A stretch of DNA of 64,000 bases from Sphingobium jiangsuense (GTDB lineage: Bacteria; Pseudomonadota; Alphaproteobacteria; Sphingomonadales; Sphingomonadaceae). The stretch spans positions 1 to 64,000 of the forward strand of contig NZ_JACIDT010000014.1 in assembly GCF_014196495.1 (NCBI RefSeq). Direction: 5' to 3'. Under the pieces are notes generated by a model. That model was not told the DNA's origin and did no database searches. It was given only the letters and a program-made list of their open reading frames with translations. A program made the translations under genes and the position numbers. Within the stretch, counting starts at the first letter, position 1. Each line of letters begins with the position of its first letter. Below, in pieces: positions 25,474-34,743 of this stretch.

Positions 25474-27066
25474 ATGAACAACCTCCCAAAAGCCGTGAAG
25501 AACAGGAAGGCCGCCTTGTTCTGGCTGGCCGACGCGGCGTGCGCGATCGGCGGGGCTGCCTTTCTTTCCCTGGCCGTTTCGATAATTCCGCAAGGCGATA
25601 TCGGGTTCCTTTCGCTGGCGGTGATCGGTCTGTGCACCCTCTATGCCGCTCGCGCGCTGATGCAAGCCGGAGCTGCGGTGGTGGGACAATATGACGCGGA
25701 CGGCGCGCGCGCGGGCTGGCGCCGGGCCTGCTACCCCGCGCTGCTCTCGGCCGTGCCGGGCGACCGGCGCATGCTGGGGGAGGCGGTGGCCGACGCGGTG
25801 GACCGGATCGAGGATCTGGACGGCTATCACGCCCGTTTCCTGCCGCTGCGGCTGGCGGCGGTGGCCGCGCCGCTGATGATCGCGCTCGCCGCCGCGCCTG
25901 CGAGCCCGGTCGCGGCGGCGATCCTGCTGGGCACGCTGCTGCCCTTCGGCCTCGGCATGGCGCTGGCGGGGACGGCGGCGTCGCGCGCGGCGCGGCGGCA
26001 ACTGGAGGCGCTGGGCCGCCTGTCCGGGCTGTTCGTCGACCGGGTGCGGGCGCTGCCGGTCATCGTCGGCTTCGGCGCGCAGGACCGGGTGAGCCGCCAG
26101 TTGGAGCAGGCAACGCGGGAGGTTGCCGACCGGACGCTGGGCGTGCTGCGCGTTGCCTTCCTGTCCGGCGCGGTGATGGAATTCTTCGCCGCGCTGTCGG
26201 TGGCGCTGGTCGCCGTCTATTGCGGCTTCAACCTGCTCGACCTGCTGCCTTTTCCCGCGCCGGAAAGGCTGACGCTGGGCCAGGCGCTCTATGTGCTGCT
26301 GCTGGCGCCGGAATTCTACCTGCCGATGCGGCGGCTGGCTGCGGCCTATCATGAGAAGCAGGTCGGCGAGGCGGCGCTGGAGCGGCTGGCGGCGATGGGG
26401 CAGGCGGGGGCGAGCGCGCCCGCCTCTTCTCCGCTGCCTCGCCCGCCCGCGCTGCGGTTCGAGGCGGTGGTCGTCGATCATGGCGAGGCGCGGGTCGGGC
26501 CTTTCTCCTTCGACGTGCCCGCCGGGCGGATGACGGCGATCCGCGCGCCCTCCGGCATGGGCAAGTCGAGCCTGCTGCATGCGCTGCTGGGGCTGGCCCG
26601 GCCGGGGGAGGGGCGGATCATGGTGGAGGACGGCGCGGTGGCGCTGGCGGCCCTGCCCGGCCATGTCGGCTGGGCGGGGCAGGCGGTCGCGCTCGTGCCC
26701 GGCACGCTGGCCGACAATATCCGCCTCGCCCGCCCGGATGCGAGCGATGCCGAGGTGGAGGCGGTGGCGCGCCGCGCCGGGCTCGGCCCGATGATCGACG
26801 CGCGCGGGCAGGGGCTGACGCTGCGGCTCGACCATCGCGGTTCCGGCCTTTCCGGCGGGGAGCGCCGCCGCATCGCGATCGCGCGGGTGCTGCTGAAGGA
26901 TGCGCCGCTCTGGCTGCTGGACGAGCCGACGGCGGACCTCGATGCGGCCTCCGCGGCGGATATCGGCGCGATCCTGCGCGCGGAGGGGCGGGGTCGGACG
27001 GTCTTGCTCGCCACCCATAGCGAGGCGCTGGCCGCGCTCGCCGATCATCAGGTGGTCCTCACATGA
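25474..27066 (+). CDS. cydD: Thiol reductant ABC exporter subunit CydD
   Basis: Half of the heterodimeric exporter that moves cysteine and glutathione to the periplasm, needed for cytochrome bd assembly. Six membrane helices occupy about residues 1-310. The nucleotide-binding domain has Walker A APSGMGKSS, signature LSGGERRR and Walker B LWLLDEPTADLD. At 530 aa it is somewhat shorter than the E. coli protein (588). It overlaps cydC by 4 bp (ATGA) and is divergent from cydA. Confidence 0.9.
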   Translation: MNNLPKAVKNRKAALFWLADAACAIGGAAFLSLAVSIIPQGDIGFLSLAVIGLCTLYAARALMQAGAAVVGQYDADGARAGWRRACYPALLSAVPGDRRMLGEAVADAVDRIEDLDGYHARFLPLRLAAVAAPLMIALAAAPASPVAAAILLGTLLPFGLGMALAGTAASRAARRQLEALGRLSGLFVDRVRALPVIVGFGAQDRVSRQLEQATREVADRTLGVLRVAFLSGAVMEFFAALSVALVAVYCGFNLLDLLPFPAPERLTLGQALYVLLLAPEFYLPMRRLAAAYHEKQVGEAALERLAAMGQAGASAPASSPLPRPPALRFEAVVVDHGEARVGPFSFDVPAGRMTAIRAPSGMGKSSLLHALLGLARPGEGRIMVEDGAVALAALPGHVGWAGQAVALVPGTLADNIRLARPDASDAEVEAVARRAGLGPMIDARGQGLTLRLDHRGSGLSGGERRRIAIARVLLKDAPLWLLDEPTADLDAASAADIGAILRAEGRGRTVLLATHSEALAALADHQVVLT

Positions 27067-28679
27067 ACAAGGCCGATCCCGAAACGCTGCTGGCGCGGGC
27101 GATCGCCCCGCAGCGCCCGGCGGTGCGCGCGGGGATGCTCTGCGCGGCGGTCGCGGCGGTGGCGGGCGTGTGCCTGCTCGGCCTGTCGGGCTGGTTCATC
27201 ACCGGCGCCGCGCTGGCGGGGCTGGGCGGGGTGCTCGTCGCGCAGTCCTACAACTATATGCTGCCGAGCGCGCTGATCCGCCTGCTGGCGATCCTGCGCA
27301 CCGCCTCGCGCTATGGCGAGCGCTATTACAGCCACAAGGCGGCGCTGCTGGCGCTGGCGACGGTGCGGGCGCGGCTGTTCGACGCGATCCTTGCCGCCCG
27401 CGACGCGCGCGCCTGGTCCGCCGGGGAGGCGGTGGCGGGGCTGGTGCAGGATATCGGCGCGCTGGAGGACCGGCTGGTGCGCAAGCCCGCGCTGCCCGCC
27501 GCGCTGGCGGGCGGCGGCGCCGGGCTGGCGCTGACGCTGCTCGCCGGGCCATGGGCGGCGCTGGCGCTGCTCGCGATCCTGATCCTGCTGCCATGGGCCG
27601 CGCTGCGCCTGTCGCCGCCGATGCTCAACCGTCCCGCCGCCGAACTGGCCGGGGCGCTGGGGCGGCTGAAAACCGATATGATCGGCTATGCGCAGGCCTC
27701 GCCGGAGATCGTCGCCTATGGCATGGCCCCGGCCTTGCAGCAGGCGCTGGAGGCCGAAGCGCGGACGGCCGACCGGGCGCGGCTGCGGCTGGCGCGGGGG
27801 GAGGCGTTGATCGGCGGCCTGCTGACGCTGGGCGGCGGCGTGGCGATGGCGGCGGCGCTGCTGCTGTCGGACGGGCCGTTGCCGCTGCGGGTGCTGGCGG
27901 CGCTGGCCTCGGCGGGCGCGGTCGAGAGCCTCGGTGCGCTGGTGCGGGGCATCATGCGCGACGCGGTGGTGGGCGCGGGGCTGGAGCGGCTCCGCGCGCT
28001 CGCCGCGCAGGGGGAGGCAGGGCCGGCCTCGATGGCGGTCGAAGGCCTTGCCGGCGAAACCCTCGAACTGCCGACGCCTTCCGGCCCGCTGCTGCTGAAG
28101 GCGGGTGAGCGGCTGGCGATCATCGGTCCTTCGGGCAGCGGCAAGACGCGGCTGGCCGAGGGGCTGGCGGGCATCCGGCCGCAGGAGGGGGGCGGCATCC
28201 GCATCGACGGCCATGCGCTGGCCGATCTGCCGCCGGACCAGGTGCGGGCGCTGTTTGCGCTTTCGCCGCAGGAGGGCGGGCTGCTTTCCGGCACGGTGCT
28301 CGACAATCTGCGCCTTGCCCGGCCGGGCATTCCCGAAGCGGAGATGTGGGAGGCGCTGGAAGCGGCCAGCCTCGCGCAGGAGGTGAGGGCGATGCCGGAC
28401 GGGCTGAACCAGTGGCTCGGCGATGGCGGCATGCGCCTTTCCGGCGGCCAGCGCAAGCGCCTGTCGATCGCGCGGGCGCTGCTCGCCGGGCGGCGCTGGC
28501 TGGTGCTGGACGAGCCGAGCGAGGGGCTGGACGCGGCGACCGAGGCGCGGCTGATGCGGGGGCTGGACGGCTGGTTGCGGCGCACCGGCGCGGGCCTTAT
28601 CCTCATCACCCACCGCCCCGCGCCGCTCGCCCTGTGCGAGCGCCGGTTCGATCTGGGGGCTGCCGCTTCCGGCAATTGA
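27063..28679 (+). CDS. cydC: Thiol reductant ABC exporter subunit CydC
   Basis: Second half of the CydDC exporter (538 aa). The membrane domain spans about residues 15-300. The ATPase domain has Walker [10 protein letters not shown], signature LSGGQRKR and Walker [13 protein letters not shown]. The start overlaps the cydD stop. An AT-rich stretch follows the stop, before leuC. Confidence 0.9.
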   Translation: MNKADPETLLARAIAPQRPAVRAGMLCAAVAAVAGVCLLGLSGWFITGAALAGLGGVLVAQSYNYMLPSALIRLLAILRTASRYGERYYSHKAALLALATVRARLFDAILAARDARAWSAGEAVAGLVQDIGALEDRLVRKPALPAALAGGGAGLALTLLAGPWAALALLAILILLPWAALRLSPPMLNRPAAELAGALGRLKTDMIGYAQASPEIVAYGMAPALQQALEAEARTADRARLRLARGEALIGGLLTLGGGVAMAAALLLSDGPLPLRVLAALASAGAVESLGALVRGIMRDAVVGAGLERLRALAAQGEAGPASMAVEGLAGETLELPTPSGPLLLKAGERLAIIGPSGSGKTRLAEGLAGIRPQEGGGIRIDGHALADLPPDQVRALFALSPQEGGLLSGTVLDNLRLARPGIPEAEMWEALEAASLAQEVRAMPDGLNQWLGDGGMRLSGGQRKRLSIARALLAGRRWLVLDEPSEGLDAATEARLMRGLDGWLRRTGAGLILITHRPAPLALCERRFDLGAAASGN

Positions 28680-28694
28680 AAAAAAGTGGAGTTT

Positions 28695-28726
28695 TTTACC
28701 GCAAATTTTGGTAAATATCCGCAAAT
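28695..28726. promoter_or_regulatory. Repeat-rich region upstream of leuC
   Basis: TTTACC and GGTAAA form an inverted repeat (28695-28715, 9-bp spacer). CCGCAAAT occurs twice, starting at 28699 and 28719, exactly 20 bp apart (about two helical turns). It is AT-rich compared with its surroundings and 50-80 bp before leuC. A regulator site is plausible; the regulator is unknown. Confidence 0.35.
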
Positions 28727-28776
28727 GGGGTGTTTCCATCTTTCGTTGCGTGCACGATGGCGCTAGGGACGCGCAC

Positions 28777-30216
28777 ATGACACAGTCACGCACTTTGTAT
28801 GAGAAGATTTGGGACGCTCATGTCGTTGAGCGTCGGGAAGACGGCACCTGCCTCATCTATATCGACCGGCACCTCGTTCATGAGGTGACCAGCCCGCAGG
28901 CGTTCGAGGGACTCCGCATGGCAGGCCGCAAGGTGCGCCGCCCGGACCTGACGCTCGCCGTGCCGGATCATAACCTGCCGACCACCGCCCGCATTGACGG
29001 GCAGGGGCAGCGCATTCCGATCGCCGATCCCGAAAGCGCGCAGCAGCTTGCGGCGCTGGAGCGCAACGCGCCGGAATTCGGCGTCAAATATATCGGCGCG
29101 ACCGATCCGGAACAGGGCATCGTCCATGTCGTCGGGCCGGAACAGGGCTTCACCCTGCCGGGCACGACCCTGGTGTGCGGCGACAGCCACACGGCGGCGC
29201 ACGGCGCGCTCGGCGCGCTGGCCTTCGGCATCGGCACCAGCGAGGTCGAGCATGTGCTGGCGACGCAGACGCTGCTGCTCAAGCCCAGCAAGACCATGGA
29301 AATCCGCGTCGAGGGCACGCTGGGCGCCGGTGTGACGCCCAAGGACGTGATCCTGCACGTGATCGGCGTGATCGGCACGGCGGGCGGCACCGGCCATGTG
29401 ATCGAGTATCGCGGCAATGTGTTCGAGGAAATGTCGGTCGAGGGGCGCCTCACCGTCTCCAACATGTCGATCGAGGGCGGCGCGCGCGCGGGGCTGTTCG
29501 CGCCCGACGAAAAGACCTTCGCCTATCTGAAAGGGCGCCCGATGGCGCCGAGGGGCGCGGATTGGGACGCGGCGGTCGCCTGGTGGAAGACGCTGCGCAC
29601 CGATGAGGGCGCGCGCTTCGACCGCTCGGTGGTAATCGACGCGGCCGATATCGCGCCGACCGTCACCTGGGGCACCAGCCCGGAGGACGTGGTGCCGATC
29701 ACCGGCACCGTCCCCGCGCCGGAAAGCTTCGAGGATCCGACCAAGCGGGCGGCCGCCGAAAAGGCGCTCGACTATATGGGCCTGACCGCCGGGCAGCGGA
29801 TGCAGGACATAGAGGTCCAGCATGTGTTCATCGGCAGCTGCACCAACAGCCGCATAGAGGATCTGCGCGCTGCCGCCGCCGTGGTGAAGGGGCACAAGGT
29901 CGATCGTCGCATCCGGCAGGCGCTGATCGTTCCAGGATCCGGCCTCGTCAAGTTGCAGGCGGAGAAGGAAGGGCTGGACCGCATCTTCATCGACGCGGGC
30001 TTCGAATGGCGGGAGCCGGGCTGCTCCATGTGCCTGGGCATGAACCCGGACAAGGTGCCGAGCGGCGAGCGCTGCGCGTCGACCTCCAACCGCAATTTCA
30101 TGGGGCGCCAGGGTCCGGGCGCCCGCACCCATCTGGTTTCCCCGGCAATGGCGGCGGCCGCCGCGATTACCGGGCATCTCACCGATATCCGCGAACTGAC
30201 GGGGGAAGAGGCATGA
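28777..30216 (+). CDS. leuC: 3-isopropylmalate dehydratase large subunit
   Basis: Large subunit of the [4Fe-4S] isomerase converting 2- to 3-isopropylmalate in leucine biosynthesis. Cluster cysteines are in [12 protein letters not shown] and in [10 protein letters not shown]. The [20 protein letters not shown] segment is the aconitase-family signature. At 479 aa it is standard. The ATG at 28777 ([17 protein letters not shown]) is the usual family start. Its stop overlaps the ATG of a 53-codon ORF that in turn overlaps leuD. Confidence 0.96.
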   Translation: MTQSRTLYEKIWDAHVVERREDGTCLIYIDRHLVHEVTSPQAFEGLRMAGRKVRRPDLTLAVPDHNLPTTARIDGQGQRIPIADPESAQQLAALERNAPEFGVKYIGATDPEQGIVHVVGPEQGFTLPGTTLVCGDSHTAAHGALGALAFGIGTSEVEHVLATQTLLLKPSKTMEIRVEGTLGAGVTPKDVILHVIGVIGTAGGTGHVIEYRGNVFEEMSVEGRLTVSNMSIEGGARAGLFAPDEKTFAYLKGRPMAPRGADWDAAVAWWKTLRTDEGARFDRSVVIDAADIAPTVTWGTSPEDVVPITGTVPAPESFEDPTKRAAAEKALDYMGLTAGQRMQDIEVQHVFIGSCTNSRIEDLRAAAAVVKGHKVDRRIRQALIVPGSGLVKLQAEKEGLDRIFIDAGFEWREPGCSMCLGMNPDKVPSGERCASTSNRNFMGRQGPGARTHLVSPAMAAAAAITGHLTDIRELTGEEA

Positions 30217-30374
30217 AGGCTGTGTTCTGGATGTTGGCCGCGGGGGCTCTGGCCAGCGCGGCGCTGGCCGCGAGCGTCGGTCAGGCGGAGGATAACGCCC
30301 TCGAAGGAACCGCCGGGCAGGAGTCCGGCGCGGATGCTCCTGCCCCCGCTTCCGGGGCGAAGGCGGTGCGCTGA
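30213..30374 (+). CDS. Small exported protein (53 aa) between leuC and leuD
   Basis: It starts on an ATGA overlap with the leuC stop and ends on a TGATG overlap with the leuD start, so it is translationally coupled on both sides. The product has a signal-peptide-like N-terminus ([20 protein letters not shown]) and an acidic Ala/Gly-rich tail ending GAKAVR. No known enzyme part is visible. The tight coupling argues it is translated; its periplasmic fate is odd for a leucine operon. Alternatively it is only a coupling device that carries ribosomes from leuC to leuD. Confidence 0.6.
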   Translation: MKAVFWMLAAGALASAALAASVGQAEDNALEGTAGQESGADAPAPASGAKAVR

Positions 30375-30967
30375 TGGAGCCGATCAACACGGTCGAGGGC
30401 CGGGCCTATCCGCTGGGTGTAAAGAATGTCGACACCGACATGATCATCGCCGCCAAATGGCTCAAGACCATCAGCCGCGCGGGGCTGGGCAAGGGCGCGT
30501 TCGAGGCGATGCGGCAGCAGCCGGGCAATGTGTTCGACGATCCCGAATATGCCGGCAGCCCGATCCTGATCGCCGGCGACAATTTCGGCTGCGGGTCGAG
30601 CCGCGAGCATGCCGCCTGGGCGCTGATGGACATGGGCGTCAAGGTCGTGATCGCGCCGAGCTTTTCGGACATTTTCTCCGGCAATGCGTTCAAGAACGGC
30701 ATCCTGACCGTGGTGCTGCCGCAGGAGATGATCGATCGTCTGATGGAGGTCGCGAAAACCGACCCCATCCATATCGACCTGGAAGCGCAGACGGTGACGA
30801 CGCCGTTTCAGGACCGTTTCCGGTTCGAGATCGACCCGTTCCGCAAGAGCTGCCTGCTGGGCGGACTGGACGAAATCGGCCTGACGCTGGCAAATACCGC
30901 CGGCATCGACCGTTATGAACAACGCCGGGTGGCCGACCAGCCCTGGCTGGTGCCCGTTCTTGCCTGA
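30374..30967 (+). CDS. leuD: 3-isopropylmalate dehydratase small subunit
   Basis: Swivel-domain subunit of isopropylmalate isomerase (197 aa). The signature [16 protein letters not shown] is at about residues 71-86, and the N-terminal [14 protein letters not shown] segment is typical. It pairs with LeuC encoded just upstream, with a small ORF between them. leuB is not in the window; it may lie elsewhere on the chromosome. Confidence 0.96.
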   Translation: MEPINTVEGRAYPLGVKNVDTDMIIAAKWLKTISRAGLGKGAFEAMRQQPGNVFDDPEYAGSPILIAGDNFGCGSSREHAAWALMDMGVKVVIAPSFSDIFSGNAFKNGILTVVLPQEMIDRLMEVAKTDPIHIDLEAQTVTTPFQDRFRFEIDPFRKSCLLGGLDEIGLTLANTAGIDRYEQRRVADQPWLVPVLA

Positions 30968-31024
30968 ACGGACCGGCGGCCTTACCTTGGCCATGATCTT
31001 CATTGCTTATCGAGGCGCACAGAA

Positions 31025-31348
31025 ATGACGAGTTTTCAGGATCGCGAACGGGCTTTCGAAGCGAAGTTCGCCCATGACGAAGAAATGCAGTTCCGCATCA
31101 TCGCCCGCCGCAACCGCCTGCTGGGTGAATGGGCCGCCGCCAAGATGGGGCTGGATGCCGCGGAAACCGATGCCTATGCGAAGGCGGTGGTGCAGGCCGA
31201 TTTCGAGGAAGCGGGTGACGAGGACGTGATCCGCAAGCTGGTGGGCGACCTCACCAGCGCGGGCGTCGATATCGACGAGGCGGCGGTCCGCGCGGCGCTG
31301 GACGAGCAGACGGTCATCGCCCGCCGCATGTTCATCGAGCCGCAATAA
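31025..31348 (+). CDS. DUF1476 protein, F1-ATPase inhibitor (zeta subunit) type
   Basis: A 107-residue, charged helical protein of the DUF1476 family. In Paracoccus this family is the zeta subunit that blocks reverse ATP hydrolysis by the F1-ATPase. The N-terminal stretch (FQDRERAFEAKFAHDEEMQF) corresponds to the inhibitory region and the rest to a four-helix bundle. It is followed 21 bp later by bolA and then grxD on the same strand. Confidence 0.85.
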   Translation: MTSFQDRERAFEAKFAHDEEMQFRIIARRNRLLGEWAAAKMGLDAAETDAYAKAVVQADFEEAGDEDVIRKLVGDLTSAGVDIDEAAVRAALDEQTVIARRMFIEPQ

Positions 31349-31369
31349 GCGACGGGGGCGAGATATCCC

Positions 31370-31603
31370 ATGCCGATGGCGGCCGATGATATTGCCGGTC
31401 TTATCCGCGAGGCCATTCCCGACGCCGTGGTCGAGATCACCGATCTGGCCGGGGACGGCGACCATTATGCCGCGAAGGTCATCTCGGAAAGCTTCCGGGG
31501 CCTGAGCCGCGTGCGCCAGCATCAGGCGGTCTATGCGGCGCTGGGCGGGCGGATGGGCGGCGTGCTTCACGCCTTGCAACTGACGACCGCCGTTCCCACC
31601 TGA
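31370..31603 (+). CDS. BolA family protein
   Basis: A 77-residue BolA-type protein with the class II KH-like fold. The DHYAAKVISESFRGLSRVRQHQAVYAAL segment carries the conserved His and the helical region. BolA proteins bind CGFS glutaredoxins to coordinate a [2Fe-2S] cluster for iron sensing or cluster delivery. The CGFS glutaredoxin gene follows 52 bp later, which supports a functional pair. The start could also be the ATG at 31376. Confidence 0.9.
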   Translation: MPMAADDIAGLIREAIPDAVVEITDLAGDGDHYAAKVISESFRGLSRVRQHQAVYAALGGRMGGVLHALQLTTAVPT

Positions 31604-31655
31604 TAGCCGTGGCGCGTCTGGTCAGGGCGCGGGATATTTCCGTTAGGAGCCGAAT

Positions 31656-31988
31656 ATGAGTGAAGAAGTACAGGCGCGCATCGCTGGCATCGTCGGCGGC
31701 AATGATGTGGTGCTGTTCATGAAGGGCACGCCGCTGTTCCCGCAATGCGGCTTTTCCAGCCGCGCCATCGCCATCCTGGAGCATCTGGGCGTCCCCTATG
31801 AGAGCGTCGACGTGTTGCAGGATCAGGAAGTGCGGCAGGGCATCAAGGCCTTTTCCGACTGGCCGACCATTCCCCAGCTTTATGTGAAGGGCGAGTTCAT
31901 CGGCGGCAGCGACATCATGATGGAGATGTACGAAGCCGGGGAACTGCATCAGCTGATGGCCGAAAAGGGCGTTGTCAGCGCGGGGTGA
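31656..31988 (+). CDS. grxD: Monothiol glutaredoxin, CGFS type
   Basis: A 110-residue Grx4/Grx5-type protein with the motif PQCGFSSRA at about residues 28-36 and the glutathione-binding WPTIPQLYVKGEFIGGSDIMMEM segment. It acts in Fe-S cluster transfer, not disulphide reduction. Together with BolA upstream it forms the conserved Grx-BolA complex. A strong terminator follows 30 bp after the stop. Confidence 0.96.
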   Translation: MSEEVQARIAGIVGGNDVVLFMKGTPLFPQCGFSSRAIAILEHLGVPYESVDVLQDQEVRQGIKAFSDWPTIPQLYVKGEFIGGSDIMMEMYEAGELHQLMAEKGVVSAG

Positions 31989-32409
31989 ATTGCCCCTATC
32001 GCATCGGTACGGAAGAGGGCGGCTTCGGCCGCCTTTTTTCATGCGCCACTCGCCGGGAGAGGGGCGGGGCTCGCTTGATCGTCACGGGTCTGCAGGGGGG
32101 TCCGGGTGGGGGATGCGTCGCGGAGACAAGGCGCCGGCATCCCCCTCGTTCGGAAAGCTGAACGGGTAGTGCGACAAGATATGCAGCGAGCGTGCCAGTT
32201 CGCGATACTGCCGGAATATCGGGCGATATGATGGTTAACACCGGTTTTGAGGTTTTTGCTTTTGTAAAATTTCCCGACGTTTCACTGTTCGGAAGGACGC
32301 GATCCCATCCTCTGTGTGGGTCGTTACCGGGGAGGGTGATTGGCAGTAATCCGCCGAAAATGGACGGAGTTTAACTTTCTTCTTACCTAAATACCGGCAT
32401 AAGCGCACT
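31989..32409. other. Intergenic region, terminator then AT-richer DNA
   Basis: After the grxD terminator, about 370 bp show no gene. The last 200 bp are noticeably richer in A/T than the surroundings and lead into the DUF2726 gene. No repeat or RNA recognised. Confidence 0.6.
32018..32039 (+). terminator. Rho-independent terminator after grxD
   Basis: GGCGGC-TTCG-GCCGCC is a 6-bp stem with a UUCG tetraloop, followed by TTTTTT. A textbook terminator. Confidence 0.92.
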
Positions 32410-33108
32410 ATGTTGGCTGAACTGAATATGATGCTGGACATGCCGGTAGCGCTCTTCCTCGTGCTGGCGGTTGGGGCGGCGATTGGCGTCGGCGCGGAGA
32501 AGCTGTTCACCGCGATCGATCGGGAAAAGCGTCGTGCCTATTGGCAGGGACGAAATGCGGGCAAAGCGCAGCGGCGCGTGGTCACATCCATTTCGGCCGC
32601 ACCCGCAAAATCTGATTCAACCCAGATTGCGGCCGATCAGTTGCGCACGGTCATGAACGCCGAGTTCAAGCCTCGTCCCTTGCTCAACAAGCCGGAACGT
32701 CGCCTGTTGAGCTGTATCGATCGCGTGCTGTCGGAAGAGAGCCCCGGCTGGCGCGCCATGGGGCAGGTGTCTCTGGGCGAAATCCTGTATAGTCATGACA
32801 AGGAGGCATTCTGGGCGATCAACGCCAAGCGGGTGGATTTGCTGATCATCGATCCAGATTGCCGTCCGCTGCATGCGGTGGAATTTCAGGGCACTGGCCA
32901 TCATGGCAGCCCGGAGACGGCTGCGCGGGATGCCGTGAAAAGGGAAGCCCTGCGCCGTGCAGGGATCGGCTATGTGGAAGTTATGAGCGGCGATACGCCG
33001 CTTGAAGTGCGGGAGAAGGTCCGCAAGCTGATAAGTCGCGGTAATGCGCTGCTTCAGCCCGCCTCCTCGGTGAGGCAGGCGGAGAAGATTCAACGCGCGC
33101 CTCATTGA
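32410..33108 (+). CDS. Membrane-anchored DUF2726 protein
   Basis: A 232-residue protein. Residues 10-32 are a hydrophobic helix (MPVALFLVLAVGAAIGVGAE) followed by basic residues, so the soluble part should face the cytoplasm. Residues 88-195 match DUF2726, a domain with a restriction-endonuclease-like fold: RPLLNKPERRLLSCID, then VDLLIID and HAVEFQGTGHH, resembling a D-ExQ nuclease core. Catalysis is unproven. The gene is isolated, lies in locally AT-richer DNA and has no clear operon partner, which may mean recent acquisition. Confidence 0.75.
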   Translation: MLAELNMMLDMPVALFLVLAVGAAIGVGAEKLFTAIDREKRRAYWQGRNAGKAQRRVVTSISAAPAKSDSTQIAADQLRTVMNAEFKPRPLLNKPERRLLSCIDRVLSEESPGWRAMGQVSLGEILYSHDKEAFWAINAKRVDLLIIDPDCRPLHAVEFQGTGHHGSPETAARDAVKREALRRAGIGYVEVMSGDTPLEVREKVRKLISRGNALLQPASSVRQAEKIQRAPH

Positions 33109-33183
33109 TGTTGAGCACGCGCTCTTCCCGTTCCTGATAGCATTTTGCACCGAAAGCCTTGAATAATCGCGGCGGATCGGCAC

Positions 33184-34080
33184 ATGGGAAGCATGGAACC
33201 GCCTTTCGATATCGCGACCCTGCCCGCTGGCCGGGCGATGCGTCTCTCGCCGCTGGTGAGCCGGGTGCTGGCGCCCAATCCGTCGCCTTTCACCTTCACC
33301 GGCACGCAAAGCTATGTCGTCGGGCAGGCGCGGGTGGCGGTGATCGATCCCGGCCCGGACGAAGGCGTGCATCTCGACGCGCTGATCGCCGCGATCGCCG
33401 GGCGGCCGGTGGCGGCGATCCTGTGCACCCACACCCATCGCGACCACAGCCCGGCGGCGGCCCCGCTCGCGCACAGGACCGGCGCGCCGGTCATCGGCTG
33501 CGCGCCGCTGACGCTGGACGATGAAGGGCCGCGCGCCGACGCCGCCTTCGATGCCGACTATCGCCCCGACGAGGTGATGGCCGATGGCGCGGTCCTCTCC
33601 GGCGACGGCTGGACGCTGGAGGCGGTGGCGACGCCGGGGCATACCTCCAACCATCTCTGTTTCGCGCTGGCGCAGGAAAGGGCGCTGTTCACCGGCGACC
33701 ATGTGATGGGCTGGTCCACCAGCGTGGTTTCCCCGCCCGATGGCGACATGGGCGAGTATATGCGCTCGATGCAGAAGCTGCTGGAGCGGGACGACGCGAT
33801 CTACTACCCCGCCCATGGCGAGCCGGTCGACCGGCCGCAGCGGCTGGTGCGCGGCATGATGGGGCATCGCAAGCATCGCGAGGGGCAGATATTGCGCCAT
33901 ATCACCGCCGGGCCGCGCGGCGCCGCCATCCCCGCGATGGTCGAGGAAATGTACAAGGGCGTCGACCGCAAGCTGCACCCGGCGGCGGCGCGATCGGTGC
34001 TCGCCCATCTGCTCGATCTGGAACAGCGGGGCCTCGCCACCCATATGGGAGGGGATATCTGGAAAGGACTCGCTGGGTGA
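33184..34080 (+). CDS. MBL-fold metallohydrolase (LACTB2-like)
   Basis: A 298-residue metallo-beta-lactamase-fold protein. Metal motif THTHRDHSP is at about residues 81-89, with later ligands in ATPGHTSNH, TGDHVMGW and PAHGEPVD. A C-terminal winged-helix region (AIPAMVEEMYKGVDRKLHPAAARSVLAHLLDLEQRG) is typical of the LACTB2/beta-lactamase-like 2 group, some of which are RNases. The substrate is unknown. The start could be the ATG at 33184 or 33193. It overlaps the next gene by 4 bp. Confidence 0.87.
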   Translation: MGSMEPPFDIATLPAGRAMRLSPLVSRVLAPNPSPFTFTGTQSYVVGQARVAVIDPGPDEGVHLDALIAAIAGRPVAAILCTHTHRDHSPAAAPLAHRTGAPVIGCAPLTLDDEGPRADAAFDADYRPDEVMADGAVLSGDGWTLEAVATPGHTSNHLCFALAQERALFTGDHVMGWSTSVVSPPDGDMGEYMRSMQKLLERDDAIYYPAHGEPVDRPQRLVRGMMGHRKHREGQILRHITAGPRGAAIPAMVEEMYKGVDRKLHPAAARSVLAHLLDLEQRGLATHMGGDIWKGLAG

Positions 34081-34730
34081 AGAAACTGCTTCTTTCTCTT
34101 CTCGCCGTGCTGGCGGTCGCCGGGGCGGCGCTGGGCGGGGGCTATTATGTCTACAGCAAGCTGCGCGCCGATGCGGGCGGCACCGTGCAGAGCGTCACCA
34201 CGGCGAGCCTTGCGGGCCTGCACGAGCAGGCGCGGTTGACGCCGTTCATCGCCCGCTTCGTCGCGGTGGTCACCTCGCGCCAGCAGCGCATGGGCCTGTC
34301 CGCCGAACGGACGATGATCATGCCCGGAACCGTGCGCTACGAGATCGACCTGACGAAGATCACCGCGCAGGACGTGACGTGGGACGAGGCGACGAAAACG
34401 CTGTCGGTCCGGATGCCGCCACTGATCCTCGCCGGGCCGGAGGTCGACCTGTCGGGCATCCGCCAATATGGCGAGAAGGGCCTGCTCACCATGTTCACCG
34501 ATGCGGAAAAGCTGCTGGACGACACCAACCGCAAGGAAGGGCAGGAGGAATTGATGCAGCAGGCGCGCAGCGCGGTGCCCATGCGCCTCGCCCGCGACGC
34601 CGCCCGCTCCGCGATCGAGCGCACCTTCGCATTGCCATTGCGGGCAATTGGGGTACAGGCGGATGTGAGGGCCAGCTTCGCCGATGAGCGGGCGGAAGAA
34701 CAACAGGGCGGCATCGCCGCCGCCGAGTAA
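34077..34730 (+). CDS. DUF4230 domain protein
   Basis: A 217-residue protein with an N-terminal signal anchor ([26 protein letters not shown], residues 2-27) and a DUF4230 domain after it, including [20 protein letters not shown]. The function of the family is unknown; it is probably exposed in the periplasm. The GTG start overlaps the stop of the MBL gene (GTGA), and nadA starts 13 bp after its end. Confidence 0.8.
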   Translation: MKKLLLSLLAVLAVAGAALGGGYYVYSKLRADAGGTVQSVTTASLAGLHEQARLTPFIARFVAVVTSRQQRMGLSAERTMIMPGTVRYEIDLTKITAQDVTWDEATKTLSVRMPPLILAGPEVDLSGIRQYGEKGLLTMFTDAEKLLDDTNRKEGQEELMQQARSAVPMRLARDAARSAIERTFALPLRAIGVQADVRASFADERAEEQQGGIAAAE

Positions 34731-34743
34731 GAAGGTATTGGCT

